From NCBI GenBank assembly GCA_947034885.2, contig OX344749.2, positions 17,313,501 through 17,377,500 on the forward strand: a stretch of 64,000 nucleotides of DNA. Reading direction: 5' to 3'. This document shows, piece by piece, positions 32,048 to 42,488 of this stretch; positions within the stretch are counted from its first letter, which is position 1, and every line of letters begins with the position of its first letter. The DNA is from Thuidium tamariscinum. Taxonomy: Eukaryota; Streptophyta; Bryopsida; Hypnales; Thuidiaceae. The notes under the pieces are model-generated. The model saw nothing but the letters and a program-made list of their open reading frames with translations, was not told the DNA's origin and made no database searches. A program made the position numbers and the translations under genes.

Positions 32048-33535
32048 TTTTTGACTATGTATTTATAAAAAAAAACTTCAAAACTACCATGTCTAGTACA
32101 AGTACCAACATTTAGGATAAAAAATAGTTTTTAACACATGTTACCATATGATCCTATAGTAAGTTGGCTCAAGAAGATGTGGAAAAAATTTCAAAAATTT
32201 CTATTGTGTAGATTGTTAGGTATTAGTATTTGAATTGATAAATATCCTTTTTTTTAACTCTACAAAAAATCGGGAAGCTACACTTTAGATGGTCACATAT
32301 GTGTGAATAAATGTCCAAAATGGTAGTTACTATTTGGATTTGTTCTTCAAAGCAAGTTGTCTACATGCTTGAAAATTTTCAAATCATTTGGAATTGTATA
32401 ACATATAGGAAATAATTAGTAAGTAGAAAGATGTACAAAATGATTCAAAATACTAAATCATTAATAATTTATGTATGGAATTAAAAAATTTCAATCTCAA
32501 TGATTGTAATGTTACAAGAAACAAATTAAATCTAATGTTTTAATTTTTTTCCAAAAATACAAAAAAATTAATAGAAAAAAGGCCTTCAAAGTTTATCATA
32601 GTGTAGAGATTCCACCCGCAAACTACCCACAAATTAAACTCCTCATAACTTTCATCTCATTAATCAAAGTGAAACTATTCAAGATTTCCCCATCTCTCTC
32701 TAAATCTAATAAATCAATTTCAAATTTTGGTTTATTAAAAAACGATTTTTGAATAGTTTTTTTAGGTGCCCAAGTTGCTTGTCGAGCAATGAAACCACTT
32801 ATCATACAATAACTTTTAAACCTTGAAGCACTTTGAAGTCCACTTTTTGGACAATGTAGGAATGGAAATCAAATTTCTTTCTCATTATAGCTTGGATGAA
32901 AGCCATCCTAATTTTCAAAGATACTTTATGAAGTTGTTGTCCTATCCTAGGGTTGGATTTGGTGATACTAAAGCACATATTTTTCTAAAATTACAAATGT
33001 GGAAGTATGTCAAGTGGTTGACTTTTGTTGGCTCTAGTTCAAATTTGAAATTGCAAAAATGAGGTTATAGAATTGAAGAACTAAAAAATTCCTAAAAATC
33101 ATCATATCAACCTCATTTCAAGTCCTTCTTGAATAAAATTTATTCAAAAATGACAATATTTTGTTTGTAATTGAATTTTGAAGGAATTTTGAAATTTTCC
33201 TTTCAAAATCTATAGAAAAATGTTGGTGATAGCATTGGTGAATCTAACAACATGGATAGAATCTAAAACTCAAAGTCTACAACTTTTATTCGCATATCAA
33301 TTCCAAAATATTCTTCCAAATAGTATTTTAAAATGATTTTTCTAAAATCATCAATTCTATATATGAATCTTGATGCTTAGGGGTTAACCAATGAGGTCCA
33401 AAGTTATAAAAATTATTGGGCCTTTCAAATATCTTTTTGGGCACATGTTGCATAAAAATTTCAAAGCAAAAAAATAAAACTCCATCCATAGTGAATTGTG
33501 CAAAATTGCTATATTGTCAAATATCCTTCAAATTT
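32048..33535 (+). mobile_element. Family A element split by a family B insertion (A-g)
   Basis: The left portion runs from about 32048 to 32815 and the right portion from 33388 to about 33535. At the break the normal family A phrase AACTTTTTAACCATGTAGTC is interrupted at its TTAA: the left part ends AACTTTTAA and the right part resumes TTAACCAATGAGGTCC. The intervening 564 bp is a family B element. Both outer ends of this A copy are eroded, and its right end runs into a family L fragment. Confidence 0.7.
32820..33383 (-). mobile_element. Family B TTAA-type MITE nested in family A (B1)
   Basis: A 564-bp element between TTAA at 32816-32819 and TTAA at 33384-33387. It reads ACCTTGAAGCACTTTGAAG at its left and ATCTTGATGCTTAGGGG at its right. 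It is the reverse of the copy at 41166-42488 and is similar in length once that copy's nested insert is removed. In B1 the TTAA at 33328-33331 is unoccupied. In the other copy that same position holds a 724-bp foldback. No protein is encoded; a 79-codon plus-strand frame at 32823 is probably fortuitous, because its equivalent in the other copy is broken. Confidence 0.8.
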
Positions 33536-33930
33536 TCTATGATTTTTCAATTGAAGATTTTGTGCAAGGGGGTCCATTGATTTTTAAATTTTACAGGCTT
33601 TTATTGACTAGCTTCATATACACTAGATCTTAGAGGGGGAGGGGATGAAATTACATTAGAAATTTGCCCAAGAAAATTTTAGATCTTCAAAAGCCATAAA
33701 TCATTGACGGCTATATATGTTTTGTCCTTTAACCAAACAATTTTTTTTCATGACCTCAATTTTAGATTTGACATGTGAAAAGACAGTTGAAAGACTTCAA
33801 ATCCTTCTTTTTAGTATTGACATACACTCCATCAAATATTGTAATCTTTCAATCCACAAGTAATATTGTAATATTTTTCTTCTTTACAAGTATTGTAACA
33901 CTTCTAATTTAGGTCTATGCAACTTAGATA
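33536..33930 (+). mobile_element. Family L element, partial copy (L2)
   Basis: Matches 43780-44130 block by block: TTTGTGCAAGGGGGTCCATTG, ATACACTAGATCTTRG, AAAGCCATAAATCATTGA, TTTAGATTTGACATGTGAAA, and AATCTTTCAATCCACAAGT. Terminal CCCCTAAA sequences are missing, so this is a truncated copy. Confidence 0.6.
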
Positions 33931-35351
33931 GTTGAGCCACCTCTTACATCCTCTTCATTCATTCAACAAGGGAACTTTGTTTTTTCAAGGGCGCTTTTTA
34001 CTATGGTTGAAGGTTTGGAGTTTGTCGATTTCCACCAATTAGATTTCAAAAAACCATGAGTTTGGCCTCTTGACCCTTCACACTAGGAAGTATAGTCCAA
34101 AGTTCATCAAAATTCGATGTCCTCAAAATTGTTTACATAGTAGTCAAATGCCTATATGGCGACAAACTTTCAATCATAGTTTGAATTGCTATTTTTGGTT
34201 GACCCAAATTATGGTTGACAACTTGTCAATGTTATTTCAAAAATCAACAAGATTTTAGCCATTAGATTGGATTGGAAGGGCTTGTTTCTATTTCTTATTG
34301 CCATCATTGGAGTTGGCGAAACCTAGTCTCCACCATTACAATAGAGAGTCTTTGTACCTACTCCCCTTCTATGACCAATGCCATCTTTTTCCATTTATAT
34401 CCTTTATATTCCTTGTTTGATGATGTGGGCATGTATTATGATGTTTTTTTCAAGGTTGTTGTGGTGTTTTTTCAAGGCTGTTTTTGACTCTATATGTTTG
34501 TTTGTTTTCCGGTTTTTGTTTGAAAAAATTATCATGCAGGGAGGCTTCATGAAAATTGTTAGAAAGTGAATGGATAAATGTGGAGAGAGAAGGATAGAAG
34601 CCCCCAAATGTTGTACATTTGGACTTTGGGCTTGGACTTTGACCTCTGGAGGCTTCACTCTATGGTTGGCCAAAGGATTCAATTCCTAAATTCTATTCCC
34701 TATTCATTGCCCAATTCTTTAGACTGTCACCAAAATTTGGCCAGTCAATCCCACAACCTCTCGACCATAATGTGAAGTGGCCCTGAATCTAAAGTGAAAT
34801 AGTTGAGCCATTCCCAACATACTCTTCTTCTGACTGACGAAAGAAGAAGACAAAAATTCTATCTCATCCCTTATTACCTTATTTGCAAGCAAGCTGTTGT
34901 ACAGCAAATTTATTTTATTTTTAAAAAAAATTGTGGAGTAAAACAAAAAAGTTGAGAACTGTGCTGCTGTGTTGTGCTCCTGGCTGGACGGACTCCTTGG
35001 TGTGCAGCATAGAATTGCCACTCCATCATCCCAAAAGAGGCACAGCCTTTCATGGGCCCATTGAGTGCTTTCCATGCCTGCCCCGCCAGCAAGAGAATGT
35101 GTGCGCTTCCCAAGACCAACCAGTGACGGTCGCCACTAATGCGGACGGAGGCCCTCCATTTCTTTTTCTTTTCTTTCCAGCTGCTGTACAGTACAGGAGA
35201 GTTATTACCAGACTGTAGAGTAGAATTTTCTTGTAGAACTCCGAGTTTTTGACCAACATTGGAATCCGATTCACGAGACTGCATACCACTTTTACCTCGT
35301 AGAGCATTGCAATGCTGTCCCAGCACCCTGTACCCCGTACCTGTATAACTC
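33931..35351. other. Intergenic DNA with a GC-richer island
   Basis: Composition is more balanced at about 34860-35340, where four overlapping frames on both strands stay open. None shows a known domain, and the mirror-image openness reflects base composition. This could be an exon or promoter of an unseen split gene. Confidence 0.35.
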
Positions 35352-35774
35352 ACTTTTGAATGATAAATAAGTAGAACTTGGAAATTGTCTCATTGGGAGC
35401 GCATCAAAAAGAACTTGGAGAAGGTACCCCAAAAAATTCAAAATTACACATTGGACAAGTAGTTCAACAGTAAAGTAAAATTCTGAAATTAAAAAGGTCT
35501 TAGTAAATCACGGATACCAAAGCAAAATTTGGTCATTGACCCTCTAAATGTCACCAAATGTGAAGGGCCAATGACCAATTTTTGCTTTGGTAACCGTGAT
35601 TTACTAAGACCTTTTTAATTTCAGAATTTTACTTTATTGTTGAAGTACCTGTCCAATGTCTAATTTTGAATGTAATTTAATGTAATTTAATTTTTTGGGG
35701 TACCTTCTCCAAGTTCTTTTTATGCTTATCCAATGAGAAAATTTCCAAGTTCTACTTATTTATCATTCAAAAGT
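35352..35774. mobile_element. Large foldback element (423 bp)
   Basis: A near-perfect inverted repeat. The left end ACTTTTGAATGATAAATAAG pairs with the right end CTTATTTATCATTCAAAAGT. Further paired blocks are GAACTTGGAGAAGGTACC, AGTAAAATTCTGAAATTA, and AAAGGTCTTAGTAAATCACG with their complements on the other side. The loop is about 40 bp and carries GACCCTCTAAATGTCACC. One arm has a small duplication (GTAATTTAAT twice, near 35672). No direct repeat flanks it clearly, so the superfamily is unknown. It has no coding capacity. Confidence 0.75.
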
Positions 35775-36041
35775 TAATTGTACATGTACTGGGACTGGGA
35801 CAGCATTGCAAATGCCATTGCAGGAGTCTGATAGCATCATAGTGAACCAAATCAATGGAGGACATTCCTCCAACTTAGAAGATCAATGCCATTGAACCTT
35901 TAGAGAGTTACTTGACCGTGTTTCTGTGGGTCTGCTCAAGCTTTGGTTATGGCCATATGCTGCTGCTTATGTATGTAAACCTGGAAGCCAGCTCATGCAG
36001 ATATACATGTAACTTACAGTAGTGAATCTGGATGATAAGCT

Positions 36042-36106
36042 TACAGTATTTTTTATTTTATATTATTTTGAAACAAATAAAATGGAATTTCAATGCCAAG
36101 AAACAA
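36042..36106 (-). repeat. LINE-tail-like fragment
   Basis: A T-rich run followed by GAAACAAATAAAATGGAATT and TCAATGCC. This is the reverse complement of the LINE 3' tail with its A-run. It is a short, 5'-truncated piece. Confidence 0.5.
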
Positions 36107-36794
36107 GCCACAAGTGTCCTGGCAAAAGGAGCACACATACAGGACCTACTCAGGACTGAAGCTCACATACAGTATTTGGAAATCATGTTGAACAAGCTAT
36201 TTAAGTGTTCTGAAAAACAACTAAATTAGAAATTGGAAATCATGAACGGATTATCTTATGTTGTGGGAGTCTTCAGTCACTTGAGATCGTTGAGAATTGA
36301 AGATTCAGACACACAGCAATGTAAGCTGATGCAAAGCTGATTAAGCTTCACTGAGGCAAAGCTGATTAGTCAAGTCAGTAACATGCACTTGCAGCATGGC
36401 TGACAATGAGGTTAGTTACAATAATCATGTTTATGGGGGAGCTTGAGCACTGTTTTTACAGTAAATTATACAATCCCTAGGACAATAATAAGGTTCATTG
36501 ACTTACATTGAGCTTTGCAGGACATTAAAATAGCCATTCCAAGTCTGTGGTTTTGCCCTAGAAAACACACTGGAATTTTTTAATTTACAACCCAACCATG
36601 ATGAAATTTGAAAATTTAGATTTGGAATTTGGAATTAGAGGTCCCAAATTAGCAAAGAAGGATGCAAAGTGCACGACACTAAGCAACCACAAAATAGAGG
36701 TAGTGTTTTACATTTATCCTTGAATCAATTAAACTTAGCCAAATCAATCTGAAAACTCTTGGGGTTGAGGTTGGGGGTAGTTTATTTTTTTATT

Positions 36795-36945
36795 TCATTT
36801 TTTATGAAGTGCCAAAGTGATGATATCGAATGTAATCGTGGTGCTCCAAATTTCAACATTCATCCACATATTGGATAGAAAATATAACTTTAGCACATCA
36901 ATATCACATACAAATAATTTTCATCCACAAGTTGGTGATTTCATT
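36795..36945 (+). repeat. Dispersed repeat E, copy 1
   Basis: Shares GAAGTGCCAAAGTGATGATAT, GCTCCAAATTTCAACATTCA, ATATTGGATAGAAAA and TTGGTGATTTCATT with 43258-43410. The LINE remnant begins at the right edge of this copy, so E may have been its insertion target. Confidence 0.6.
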
Positions 36946-37514
36946 CAGTTTTTTTCTCTTTGTGTTCCGAGGGTACAGTGCAGCAGCCATCACCTTGATG
37001 CAAATGGCTGCCAAATTGCAGGGGATACAATATACAGGGGAATACAATGTATCTTCGGCACTTGTCTCTCTTAGGAGATTCTATGCATCCAGGACGGTCT
37101 GGTATGTCCTTAGGGGAGCTACTTGCTGGGCCATATGGGTCTCCAGAAACAAAATTGTATTCGACCAATAACACTGGCCTCCAATTCGTATCTATGTTGT
37201 CTTATAGGAGGCCCTTCTTGACGCTAGTAGGGCAGTACTCCTTAAAGCCAAACGTCAAGCCAAGTGCTGCCCCCAACAAGCTAATAGGATCTGGTTGAAC
37301 TTTGATACAATATGGATTCATTCCCCAGTGCTTATCACTAGAGTCGGTGATAGTATAATTTGGACTAGACACGGACCTGATCCTTGTCTCTTTATGTAGT
37401 TTCTCTCCCCCTTCTCTCTCTCCTCCTCCTTTTGTCTAGCCTGTTAGGCTTGGCTGCTTTGTACTCGGTGTTTTGCAATGGAATTCCATTTGTTTCGAAA
37501 AAAGAAAAAAGAAA
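36946..37514 (+). pseudogene. 5'-truncated L1-type LINE, ORF2 C-terminus and 3' tail
   Basis: The frame open at 36932-37171 continues in the same phase through two in-frame stops (TAA 37169-37171, TAG 37205-37207) to a natural-looking TAG at 37397-37399. It contains RRFYASRTVWYVLRGATC, WAIWVSRNKIVFDQ, then EALLDASRAVLLKAKRQAKC and ANRIWLNF. The WAIW-x-x-RN-x-x-x-F signature is that of the zf-RVT region at the end of plant L1-type reverse transcriptase proteins. Downstream come a pyrimidine-rich 3' UTR, a TTTTGCAATGGAATTCCATT tail, TGTTTCG and an A-rich run (AAAAAAGAAAAAAG). Reverse transcriptase and endonuclease domains are absent, which is usual for 5'-truncated insertions. The element is dead. 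Confidence 0.75.
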
Positions 37515-37608
37515 TTGCAGGGGGAAAACACATGGGGGTGGGGGGTGGGTTGAAGTGAAGTAGAGTTAAGCTTATTAGTCGAAGGCAAGGCATGGCTGGC
37601 TGCCTTTC

Positions 37609-37640
37609 CTTTCCCTTCCCTTCCCTTCCCTTCCCTTCCC
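37609..37640 (+). repeat. (CCCTT)n microsatellite
   Basis: About six perfect pentamer units TTCCC, pyrimidine-pure and followed by CTCTCC. Confidence 0.9.
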
Positions 37641-38160
37641 CTCTCCAGTTCTCCCCCTTGGCCCCTTCCCTTATTGGCCCATAAAAGCTGAGGAGTCGTC
37701 CGCCAGAGTCTCCAGTACAAGATCTTCATCATTCTCCTCCCCCAGCAGCAGAGAGCAGACTGGCTCTACGTTAACCTAGCCCAGCCCAGCCTCAGCGTAG
37801 GTCTTGTAAGGGCAGGAAGTTGGGTAATGATGGAAAAGAGTAGTCAGAGCTTCAGTTCCAAAGATCTTTGACCCTTGACACATTATAACCCTGTAAGATT
37901 GCCTGCAAGCCTCCCTGGGGGCTCACTGGGTGCTGCTGCTGCTGCAGCAATTCGATCAAGCAGAGTAAAATAAGGGACTGAAGCAGGTCTTTCTTTTCTT
38001 TTCTTTTCTTTTGGGGGAGCTGAGGGGGGCACTACCTTAATGAAATGGAATTCCAATGCAAAAGATGGAAGTACAAGACCTGCCAGCCACATAACTTAAG
38101 GTAACTTTTGGGGATTGAACCAGATTGCAGCAGGCTCAGGAGCTGGAGCTCCAGCACCCC

Positions 38161-38181
38161 AGCAGCAGCAGCAGCAGCAGC
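38161..38181 (+). repeat. (AGC)7 microsatellite
   Basis: Seven AGC triplets within a run of C/A-rich sequence. They account for the poly-Ala and poly-Ser stretches of the overlapping frames on each strand. Confidence 0.9.
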
Positions 38182-38629
38182 TCTGCCTGGCCTAAGCTTC
38201 AGCTTCAGCTGTGACTGTGACTGTAACTCCTGTATGACCAAGAGTGCAGCAACAGAAGACAAGCCAGGGCTTCCATGTCTGTCCGTCTGTCCCTCAGTCA
38301 CAGCACTATCGTACAGTAGCTTCTTGAATCCACAAACTAAACTACAGGAAAGGAACTTCAGGGAGGATAGACAAGCCTATTCCCACCCCACCCAGAATTC
38401 AGCAATCTGACTGATGTATCTTAGGGAGAATTCCAAGAGGGGGGCTTAGTTTTTGGAGGGGAGGGCTTGTTTCTTGAGACAAACCCAAGTGGAATTTGAA
38501 TTTTCCAAACAAAATGGTCATTTGGGTGAATTTTCTGGATCAGAGTGGTGTGTCCTGAAACTGCAAAATCAAGCATAGAATGCATGGGTGCATAAACATG
38601 CTGTAAAACAACACATAACCACTCACTTA

Positions 38630-38893
38630 AGGTAGGTACACCCCAAAGCGCCAGTTTTTCATACTGTGCCTAGTTCCTGTTATTATGTTGTTCAGATTTT
38701 TTTACAATCTTGTTGGTGAGTGAAAGCATGTTCCAACGCACCAAAGAACAGTGGATTTGGATACTGTATGCAAAAGTTATTAACAGTCAAAGTGTGTTTC
38801 TGAAAGCACCATCTACAGCCTGGGTACATGACTGATTTTGAAAATGTATGCACATGGCTTTAAGGTCAGGTGCCATTTTGGGTGTACCTACCT
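38630..38893. mobile_element. Mariner-like MITE, copy M4
   Basis: Left end AGGTAGGTACACCCC, right end GGGTGTACCTACCT, flanked by TA at 38628-38629 and 38894-38895. It lies in reverse orientation to M1-M3, with inner blocks complementary to theirs (AAAGCATGTTCCAACGCACC, GTATGCAAAAGTTATTAAC). It closely resembles M5 at 46348. Confidence 0.85.
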
Positions 38894-39181
38894 TATATGT
38901 GTTCATTGTTCACCAAGGAAAGATTGACACACTACCCCTTTTGTTACTGCTTGAGCTATGACTAAGACAAGGGCTTTTGTTGTCTGTCCATCTGTGACAC
39001 AACTATGGCTTCTAACTTCCTTGAATGGATTGACAAACTACGGGATCTGTATTAATCTGTTGATCAAGTGATGGAAGGCACTCCAAACTTGGTTTATTAA
39101 GCATGTGGATTTGGGGACTTTGGTAGACACCTTCAATAGGCTAGAGAAACACACCTTGACTACTAGTAGCTATCTCATATA

Positions 39182-39460
39182 AGAGAGGCATTCCGAAAGT
39201 GCCACTGATTCTAAGCCGTCATCTATTGTTAGTGTACATTTCTAAAATCAGTTATGCACCTATGTAGAAGAAACACTTTTAGAATCAAACTTTGTTCCTT
39301 CATGACTTTTGCATACAATACCCAAAATGTTGTGTTTTTTGTGCATTGGAACCTCCTTTCCCTTACCAACAAGAAAATTTTAAAAAAATTAAACAGTCAA
39401 ATAAAACTAAAGTCAGTAGTTTCCAGTAGCAATTAGTGGTGCTATTGGGTTTCCCTACCT
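39182..39460. mobile_element. Mariner-like MITE, divergent copy M6
   Basis: The right end TTTCCCTACCT is followed by TA (39461-39462). The left end is degraded (AGAGAGGCATTCCG) after TA. The interior keeps the family order: CGTCATCTATTG, ATGACTTTTGCATACAATAC, GTGCATTGGAACCTCCTTT and ACCAACAAGAA. This is an old copy. Confidence 0.65.
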
Positions 39461-40423
39461 TACTTGTCCATCTTCACCCATAGGACTCAGAGTATATTTG
39501 GAAGACTTGCAGAGGGAGGCTTGACCCTCAGTTGGCCTTCAATTCCCACAGAGGAAGGGAAGAAAAGGTCTGAGCCCCCTGAAATATACGCCCCCCTCTG
39601 AAAATATACCAATTTCATTCATTTCCAGTGACAATAATTCCTGCATGCACATACATACCTCATTGGACCTTCCTTAGAAAAACAAACATTGATCTGTACT
39701 GTATGCAAGTGCCATGCAGCTCTGCACATGCAGTAGTTACTGTAGCTGATTTGTACAGAGTACTTCCCCAGCACAGTTGTCCACCTTTTTTTTCCTTGAG
39801 GGGGAGCCTGGGAGGGCACTGAAATTTGTAAGATTTCCTTGTATGAATAGTTTCCTTTTCTTATTTATGGGTGTTCATTGGGCCAAGAATATGACTGACT
39901 GACTGACTGATGCAGTGGGACACTGCTGTCAGTTTTAAGAGAAGCAAAGAAAGAAAGAAAGAAATTGCGCGTGAGTACACAGGATCATCATTTTGTGTGG
40001 AAGCGGAGTATATCTCTGTTGTAAGTTCAGCGTCCCGCGTCTGAGCCACAAGAGAAGCTAAGCATAGGCCATTCCACTCCGGGATTCAGATTCGATCAAG
40101 CCTCCGTCTCAGTCTGAGCTGCAGTTCCTTCGTCTGGCCCTCCCAGGTGGTGGTGCTGCTTCAGTTTGTATTGTTTACTTTTGGAAGCCATTTGATCCAG
40201 GAGAGAATGGGGCAAACATCCTCGCCTCTGCTGCAATTCATTTCAGGGGTTCAGTTTGAAACAGCCAGGCCGCCCCTCAAAAAGTCTGCCTGGGAAGGGG
40301 GGGCTTCCAGTTCCTCGATTTGTAAGTTACTCTTTTTCTGCAGTGAATTGAATCTCTTGAACCATTGGAACTAAGAAAATCAAATTTCAAGAAAAATAGC
40401 AAACTGGAAAGGCCCTAACTTAA
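39461..40423. other. GC-richer island
   Basis: Holds (CTGA)n at 39892-39910 and (GAAA)n at about 39945-39962. Composition from 40020 to 40320 is exon-like, and the patch ends at a GTAAGT donor-like string (40321-40326). Confidence 0.35.
40207..40320 (+). CDS. Possible first coding exon (weak)
   Basis: From an ATG at 40207 the frame reads MGQTSSPLLQ and remains open for 38 codons up to a consensus splice-donor string GTAAGT at 40321. The patch is the most balanced in composition nearby. There is no domain, no acceptor partner and no downstream exon that I can identify within the window; family A elements follow immediately. I list it only because ATG, open frame and donor coincide. Chance is a real alternative. 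Confidence 0.15.
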
Positions 40424-41161
40424 CCCCTAAAGCCCTGAGCTGCGTTTTTTGGCAACATAGAAATTTTGGGCAGCTCACTACGAATGGAGTTTTTACTTTT
40501 TTTCTTTGAAATTTTGATACAACATGTGCCCGAGGAGTAGCTTCAAGGCCCAACAATTTTCGTAACTTTTGACTACACGGTTAAAAAGTTATGGCATGAT
40601 ATGTCAAATTGTTTGAAGTGTGGGCAGCCTGGGCAGCTGAAAAATTTCTTTAAAAACACTTTTTTTTGAAAAGTGAAATTTCAAATTGATTCTCTAGGTT
40701 TTTACAGACATGGGAAGCTTTGAATCATTCCATTTGGATTCAAGAGTCAAAAGTTATGAGGAATTTTAGTTTGTGGGTAGGTATGGTTTTCAAAAACTCC
40801 ATACCTACCCGCAAACTAAAATTCCTCATAAATTTTGACTTCTTAATCCAAATGGAATGATTCAAAACTTCCCATGTCTGAATAAACCTAAAGAACCAAT
40901 TTGAAATTTCACGTTTCAAAAAAAAGTGTTTTTAAAGAAGTTTTTCAGCTGCCCAGGCTGCCCACACTTCAAACAATTCGACATATCATGCCATAACTTT
41001 TTAACCGTGTAGTCAAAAGTTACGAAAATTGTTGGGCCTTGAAGCTACTCCTCGGACACATGTTGTATCAAAATTTCAAAGAAAAAAAGTAAAAACTCCA
41101 TTCCTAGTGAGCTGCCCAAAATTTCTATGTTGCCAAAAAATGCAGTTCAGGGCTTTAGAGG
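40424..41161. mobile_element. Family A palindromic foldback P1 (738 bp)
   Basis: The whole element is one near-perfect palindrome with arms of about 360 bp and a loop of about 12 nt (TTTTCAAAAACT). It lies between TTAA at 40420-40423 and TTAA at 41162-41165. Left arm start: CCCCTAAAGCCCTGAGCTGC. Right arm, inverted: CCTCTAAAGCCCTGAACTGC. Each arm equals the right-hand arm of full family A elements such as 31025-31972 (TTTTTTGGCAACATAG, GTAACTTTTGACTACACGG, TTTGAATCATTCCATTTGG). It is therefore an inverted duplication of one family A end, non-coding, and would fold into a long hairpin if transcribed. Confidence 0.85.
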
Positions 41162-41165
41162 TTAA

Positions 41166-42488
41166 CCCCTCAGCGTGTAGACTCATCTCCAGAATTGACA
41201 ATTTTGGAAAAATCATCTTAACCCCTAAAGCCCTGAGGTGCGTTTTTTGGCATTATAAATTTTATGGGTAGCGCACTACAAATGGAGTTTTTATTTTTTT
41301 TCGCTGAAATTTTTACACAAGATGTGCCCAAGGAGTAGCTTTAAGGCCCAACAATTTTTGTAACTTTTGACTTTGTGGTTAAAAGGTTATGGCATGATAT
41401 GTCATTTTCTTTACTCGGAGGGCACCCCGGGCAGCTGAAAAAACTTCTTAAATTTTATTTTTTTCAAAAGTGAAATTTCAAATTGATTCTTTAGGTTTTT
41501 ACAAACATGGGAAGCTTTGTTTCATTCCATTTGAATTAAGGAGTCAAAAGTTATGAGCAATTTTAGTTTGTGGGTAGGTATAGAGTTTTTGAAAACCATA
41601 CCTACCCGCAAACTAAAATTGCTCATAACTTTTGACTCCTTAATCCAAATGGGATCAAACAAAGCTTCTCATGTTTGTAAAAACCTAAAGAATCAATTTG
41701 AAATTTCACTTTTGAAAAAAAGTTTTTTCAGCTGCCCAGGATGCCCACACTTCAAACAAAACGACATATCATGCCATAACTTTTTAACTGCGTAGTCAAA
41801 AGTTACAAAAATTGTTGGGCCTTGAAGCTACTCCTCGGACTCATCTTGTATCAAAATTTCAGCAAAAAAAAAGTAAAAACTCCATTTGTAGTGAGCTGCC
41901 CAAAAAATTTATGTTGCCAAAAAACGCACCTCAGGGCTTTAGGGGTTAAGTATAGTTTGGAAGACGGAATATTTTGGAATTGAGATGCATATAAAAGTAG
42001 GAGAGTCTGAGTTGTAGATTCTATCCTTGTGGTTAGATTCACCAATGCCATTATCGATACTTTTCTATAAATTTTGAAAGGAAAAATTCAAAATTTCTTC
42101 TAAAGTCAATTACAAACAAAACATTGGTTTTTTTTTAGTAATTTTGTTGGAATGGATTTGACGTGAGGGTCTCAATCTTCACATGGTGGTTTTTTGGAAA
42201 TTCTTGTGTTCTTTGATTCTATGACTTCATCTTTGCAATTCCAAGTTTAAACTAAAGCCAATGCAATTTTGGTTGGGTCAACTACTTGGCATACTTCCAC
42301 ATTTATAATTTTAGAAAAATAAGTAATCTAGTAACACTGAATCCAACCCTTGGATAAGACAACAACTTCACAAGGTATCTCTAAAAATTAGTATGACTTT
42401 CATCCAAGCTGTAATGAGAAAGAAGTTTGGTTTTCAATTTGTATGTCATCCAAAAATTGGACATCAATAACTCGGCGTGCCTTCAGGG
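41166..42488 (+). mobile_element. Family B TTAA-type MITE carrying a nested foldback (B2)
   Basis: Outer boundaries are TTAA at 41162-41165 and 42489-42492. The left end is CCCCTCAGCGTGTAGAC; the right end reads CGGCGTGCCTTCAGGG. The body is the reverse of B1 (32820-33383): shared blocks are TTTTGGAAAAATCATC, GGAATATTTTGGAATTGAG, TTGGCATACTTCCACAT and TCATCCAAGCTGTAATGAG. The first 52 bp (41166-41217) are separated from the rest by P2. Removing P2 and one TTAA leaves about 595 bp, close to B1's length. There is no coding capacity. Confidence 0.8.
41222..41945. mobile_element. Family A palindromic foldback P2, nested in B2 (724 bp)
   Basis: Second near-perfect palindrome, between TTAA at 41218-41221 and TTAA at 41946-41949. 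The ends are CCCCTAAAGCCCTGAGGTGC on the left, and its complement GCACCTCAGGGCTTTAGGGG on the right. The loop (GAGTTTTTGAAAACC) is the reverse complement of P1's loop region, so P1 and P2 are the same foldback in opposite orientation. The corresponding TTAA in B1 (33328-33331) is single and unoccupied, which proves insertion with TTAA duplication. Long hairpins like this can generate small RNAs when transcribed; that is inference. Confidence 0.85.

Larger units (their letters stand above)
37515..38629. other. GC-richer island with simple repeats
   Basis: Holds a (CCCTT)n run, a (TTTTC)n run at about 37985-38010 and an AGC run. Open frames on both strands at 37436-38410 are produced by these simple repeats (for example poly-Ala on either strand). 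It could be a promoter or 5' exon of an unseen gene. No domain was recognised. Confidence 0.35.

Noticed and set aside
34910..35353. 147-codon minus-strand frame
   Set aside because: Lies in a GC-richer patch where four frames on both strands are open. No recognisable motif. Openness is explained by composition.
38108..38410. 100-codon plus-strand frame rich in alanine and serine
   Set aside because: Generated by an AGC triplet run; the opposite strand is also open with poly-Ala.
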